Source of the DNA: DATBFX01 sp036558305
GTDB lineage: Bacteria > Chloroflexota > Chloroflexia > Thermomicrobiales > UBA6265
Direction of reading: 5' to 3'
Assembly: GCA_036558305.1 (NCBI GenBank)
Contig: DATBFX010000272.1
Location: 1-31,753, forward strand
Length of the DNA: 31,753 nucleotides
Made by a program: the position numbers and the translations under genes. Of the stretch, positions 30,998-31,753 are shown piece after piece (the stretch's first letter is position 1; each line of letters opens with the position of its first letter). The notes beneath the pieces were generated by a model. The model ran no database searches, was not told the DNA's origin, and saw only the letters and a list, made by a program, of their open reading frames with translations.

Positions 30998-31576
30998 CTA
31001 GACGAAGAGCGCGACGTCCGCGTCCGCGGCGTACTCGAGGAAATCGGCCGACCCGAGGCGCGGCTGCGCCCCATCGATGAAGTCGCCGCTACGGTAGCCG
31101 AAGACGTCGATCGTGAAGCCGCACGGGAAGAGCTTGACGCCGTTGGCGACGGCCTGGTCGAGCAGGTCCTCGATGGTCGGCACCCCGCGCTGCTTGAACT
31201 GGCGGCGCATCATCCAGGTGGCGAGTGGCGTCATGCCGGGGATCACGCCGAGCAGCGTCGGGGTCGGCATCGGCATCGCCGGGTTCCCCACGGGGGAGAT
31301 CTGGAGACCCTTGCCCTTGTCCCTGTGGATCACGTTGAGCCCGTAGAAGGTGAAGAAGATGCCGACCTCCCATCCCTTCTTGGCGGCGTTGTTGGCCATC
31401 ATCAGGGGTGGGTAGGCCCAATCGAGACTGCCCTTGCTGGCGACGATCGCCAGCTTGCGTTGCTTCGCCGGCGGTTCCGCAAGCAGCGCCCGGACGCGGG
31501 CGTCGATGCGGTCGTCGAGCTGGCGCGCGTGCGCAGGGTCGAGGTCGGGGATCGCGTCGAGCAGGGAAGCGGCCAT
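30998..31576 (-). CDS. DsrE/DsrF/DrsH-like sulfur-carrier protein
   Basis: 192-residue protein of the DrsE_2 type. The core begins KLAIVASKGSLDWAYPPLMMANNAAKKGWEV, with an extended Met/Pro-rich insertion (about 95-125). The conserved Cys is in VKLFPCGFTIDVFGY (near residue 152), the likely persulfide carrier. Family knowledge: such proteins accept and deliver sulfane sulfur, often beside rhodaneses. GGGAG precedes the ATG by seven bases. It is the first gene of the operon with the probable selenomethyltransferase, rhodanese/persulfide dioxygenase and an MFS permease. The left end of an IS element lies about 40 bp upstream of its start. Confidence 0.9.
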   Translation of the reverse strand: MAASLLDAIPDLDPAHARQLDDRIDARVRALLAEPPAKQRKLAIVASKGSLDWAYPPLMMANNAAKKGWEVGIFFTFYGLNVIHRDKGKGLQISPVGNPAMPMPTPTLLGVIPGMTPLATWMMRRQFKQRGVPTIEDLLDQAVANGVKLFPCGFTIDVFGYRSGDFIDGAQPRLGSADFLEYAADADVALFV

Positions 31577-31613
31577 CGGAATACTCCCGTACGCGTACCG
31601 GACACGCCGGCGC

Positions 31614-31753
31614 TAGAGCGTGTTATGGACTCGGCGGAGGGTGTAAGCTCAGGAAATGAGCACACCCCGCAAACCCTACCCGAGCGACGTGACCGATGAC
31701 GAGTGGGCCTTCGTAGCCCCCTACCTGACCCTGATGGACGAGGACGCCCCGCA
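31614..31753 (+). mobile_element. IS5-family insertion sequence, left end (truncated by window)
   Basis: The transposase start at 31656 is preceded by AGAGCGTGTTATGGAC (31615-31630), which resembles an IS5-group left inverted repeat. CTAG at 31613-31616 fits the usual target-site type. The right end is outside the window, so boundaries are tentative. Confidence 0.6.
31656..31753 (+). CDS. IS5-family transposase, N-terminal fragment
   Basis: Only the first ~32 residues are in the window: MSTPRKPYPSDVTDDEWAFV, then APYLTLMDEDAP. The S-D-V-T-D-x-E-W start followed by a hydrophobic P-Y-L is characteristic of IS5-type transposases (DUF4096-like N-terminal domain), which precedes a DDE catalytic domain not seen here. 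A weak AGG lies just upstream. The gene is divergent from the DsrE operon. Confidence 0.85.
   Translation, partial: MSTPRKPYPSDVTDDEWAFVAPYLTLMDEDAP

Noticed and set aside
31589..31598. GTACGCGTAC palindrome before the DsrE-like gene as an operator
   Set aside because: Ten bp only, adjacent to the ribosome-binding site; palindromes of this length are expected by chance in a GC-rich window.
1..31753. CRISPR arrays, tRNA or rRNA genes
   Set aside because: No regularly spaced long repeats with unique spacers and no tRNA- or rRNA-like segment was recognised on either strand by eye; a covariance search would be needed to exclude a tRNA.

Overview
The window is about 70% GC with dense, mostly short-spaced genes. 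Several exported proteins carry a twin-arginine-like signal followed by an Ala-Gln-Asp/Glu-Ala-Thr-Pro-Ala-Ala linker. That combination, with SoxC-, RDD- and MalT-type proteins, suggests a Chloroflexota bacterium of the Thermomicrobia/Sphaerobacter type. This is inference from style; there is no rRNA here to settle it.

Layout. (1) 112-4060: a 1000-residue LuxR/ATPase regulator on the minus strand, divergent from an alpha/beta hydrolase. A nested 91-bp palindromic element follows. (2) 4206-6223, minus: a small charged protein, an MFS permease and an ArsN1-like acetyltransferase, the last two overlapping by 4 bp. (3) 6431-11110, plus: an exported-protein cluster with a cupin-like protein, an unknown secreted protein, a vanadium-haloperoxidase-like enzyme, a SoxC-type sulfite dehydrogenase and a SoxD-like cytochrome with an abnormal haem motif. 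(4) 11422-13565, plus: a berberine-bridge-type FAD oxidase and an esterase, ended by a strong hairpin. (5) 13735-24473, minus: an 11-kb metal(loid) island. Read in the direction of transcription it contains ArsR, a Cys-tailed small protein, ArsM, an aquaporin, a metallophosphoesterase, a second ArsR, a cysteine-dioxygenase-like protein, a Cys-rich flavoprotein, a CadC-like repressor, a Zn/Cd P1B-ATPase, a CDF transporter and a Met/His-rich exported protein. (6) 24582-27380, minus: moeA, a MarR regulator and an RDD membrane protein. MoeA could supply molybdopterin to the SoxC enzyme. (7) 27735-31576, minus: a sulfur-handling operon of a DsrE-like protein, an ArsM-like methyltransferase, a rhodanese/persulfide-dioxygenase fusion and an MFS permease. 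An IS5-type element begins just upstream and runs off the window end.

Most notable is the methyltransferase of region 7. Its frame is interrupted by one TGA at exactly the position where the window's own ArsM has a conserved Cys. The frame continues with clear homology for 62 more codons, and a perfect 7-bp hairpin starts 9 nt after the TGA. This is best read as a selenocysteine codon with a bacterial SECIS element, so the gene is probably a selenoprotein and not a pseudogene.

Regulation can be read in several places. The first ArsR has a near-consensus promoter overlapping a perfect inverted repeat and appears to be leaderless, as does the MarR gene. The CadC-like repressor has a consensus-like promoter followed directly by a 14-bp palindrome. 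Similar operator-like sites recur before both ArsR genes, the arsM operon and the cysteine-dioxygenase gene, which suggests cross-control of the arsenic modules.
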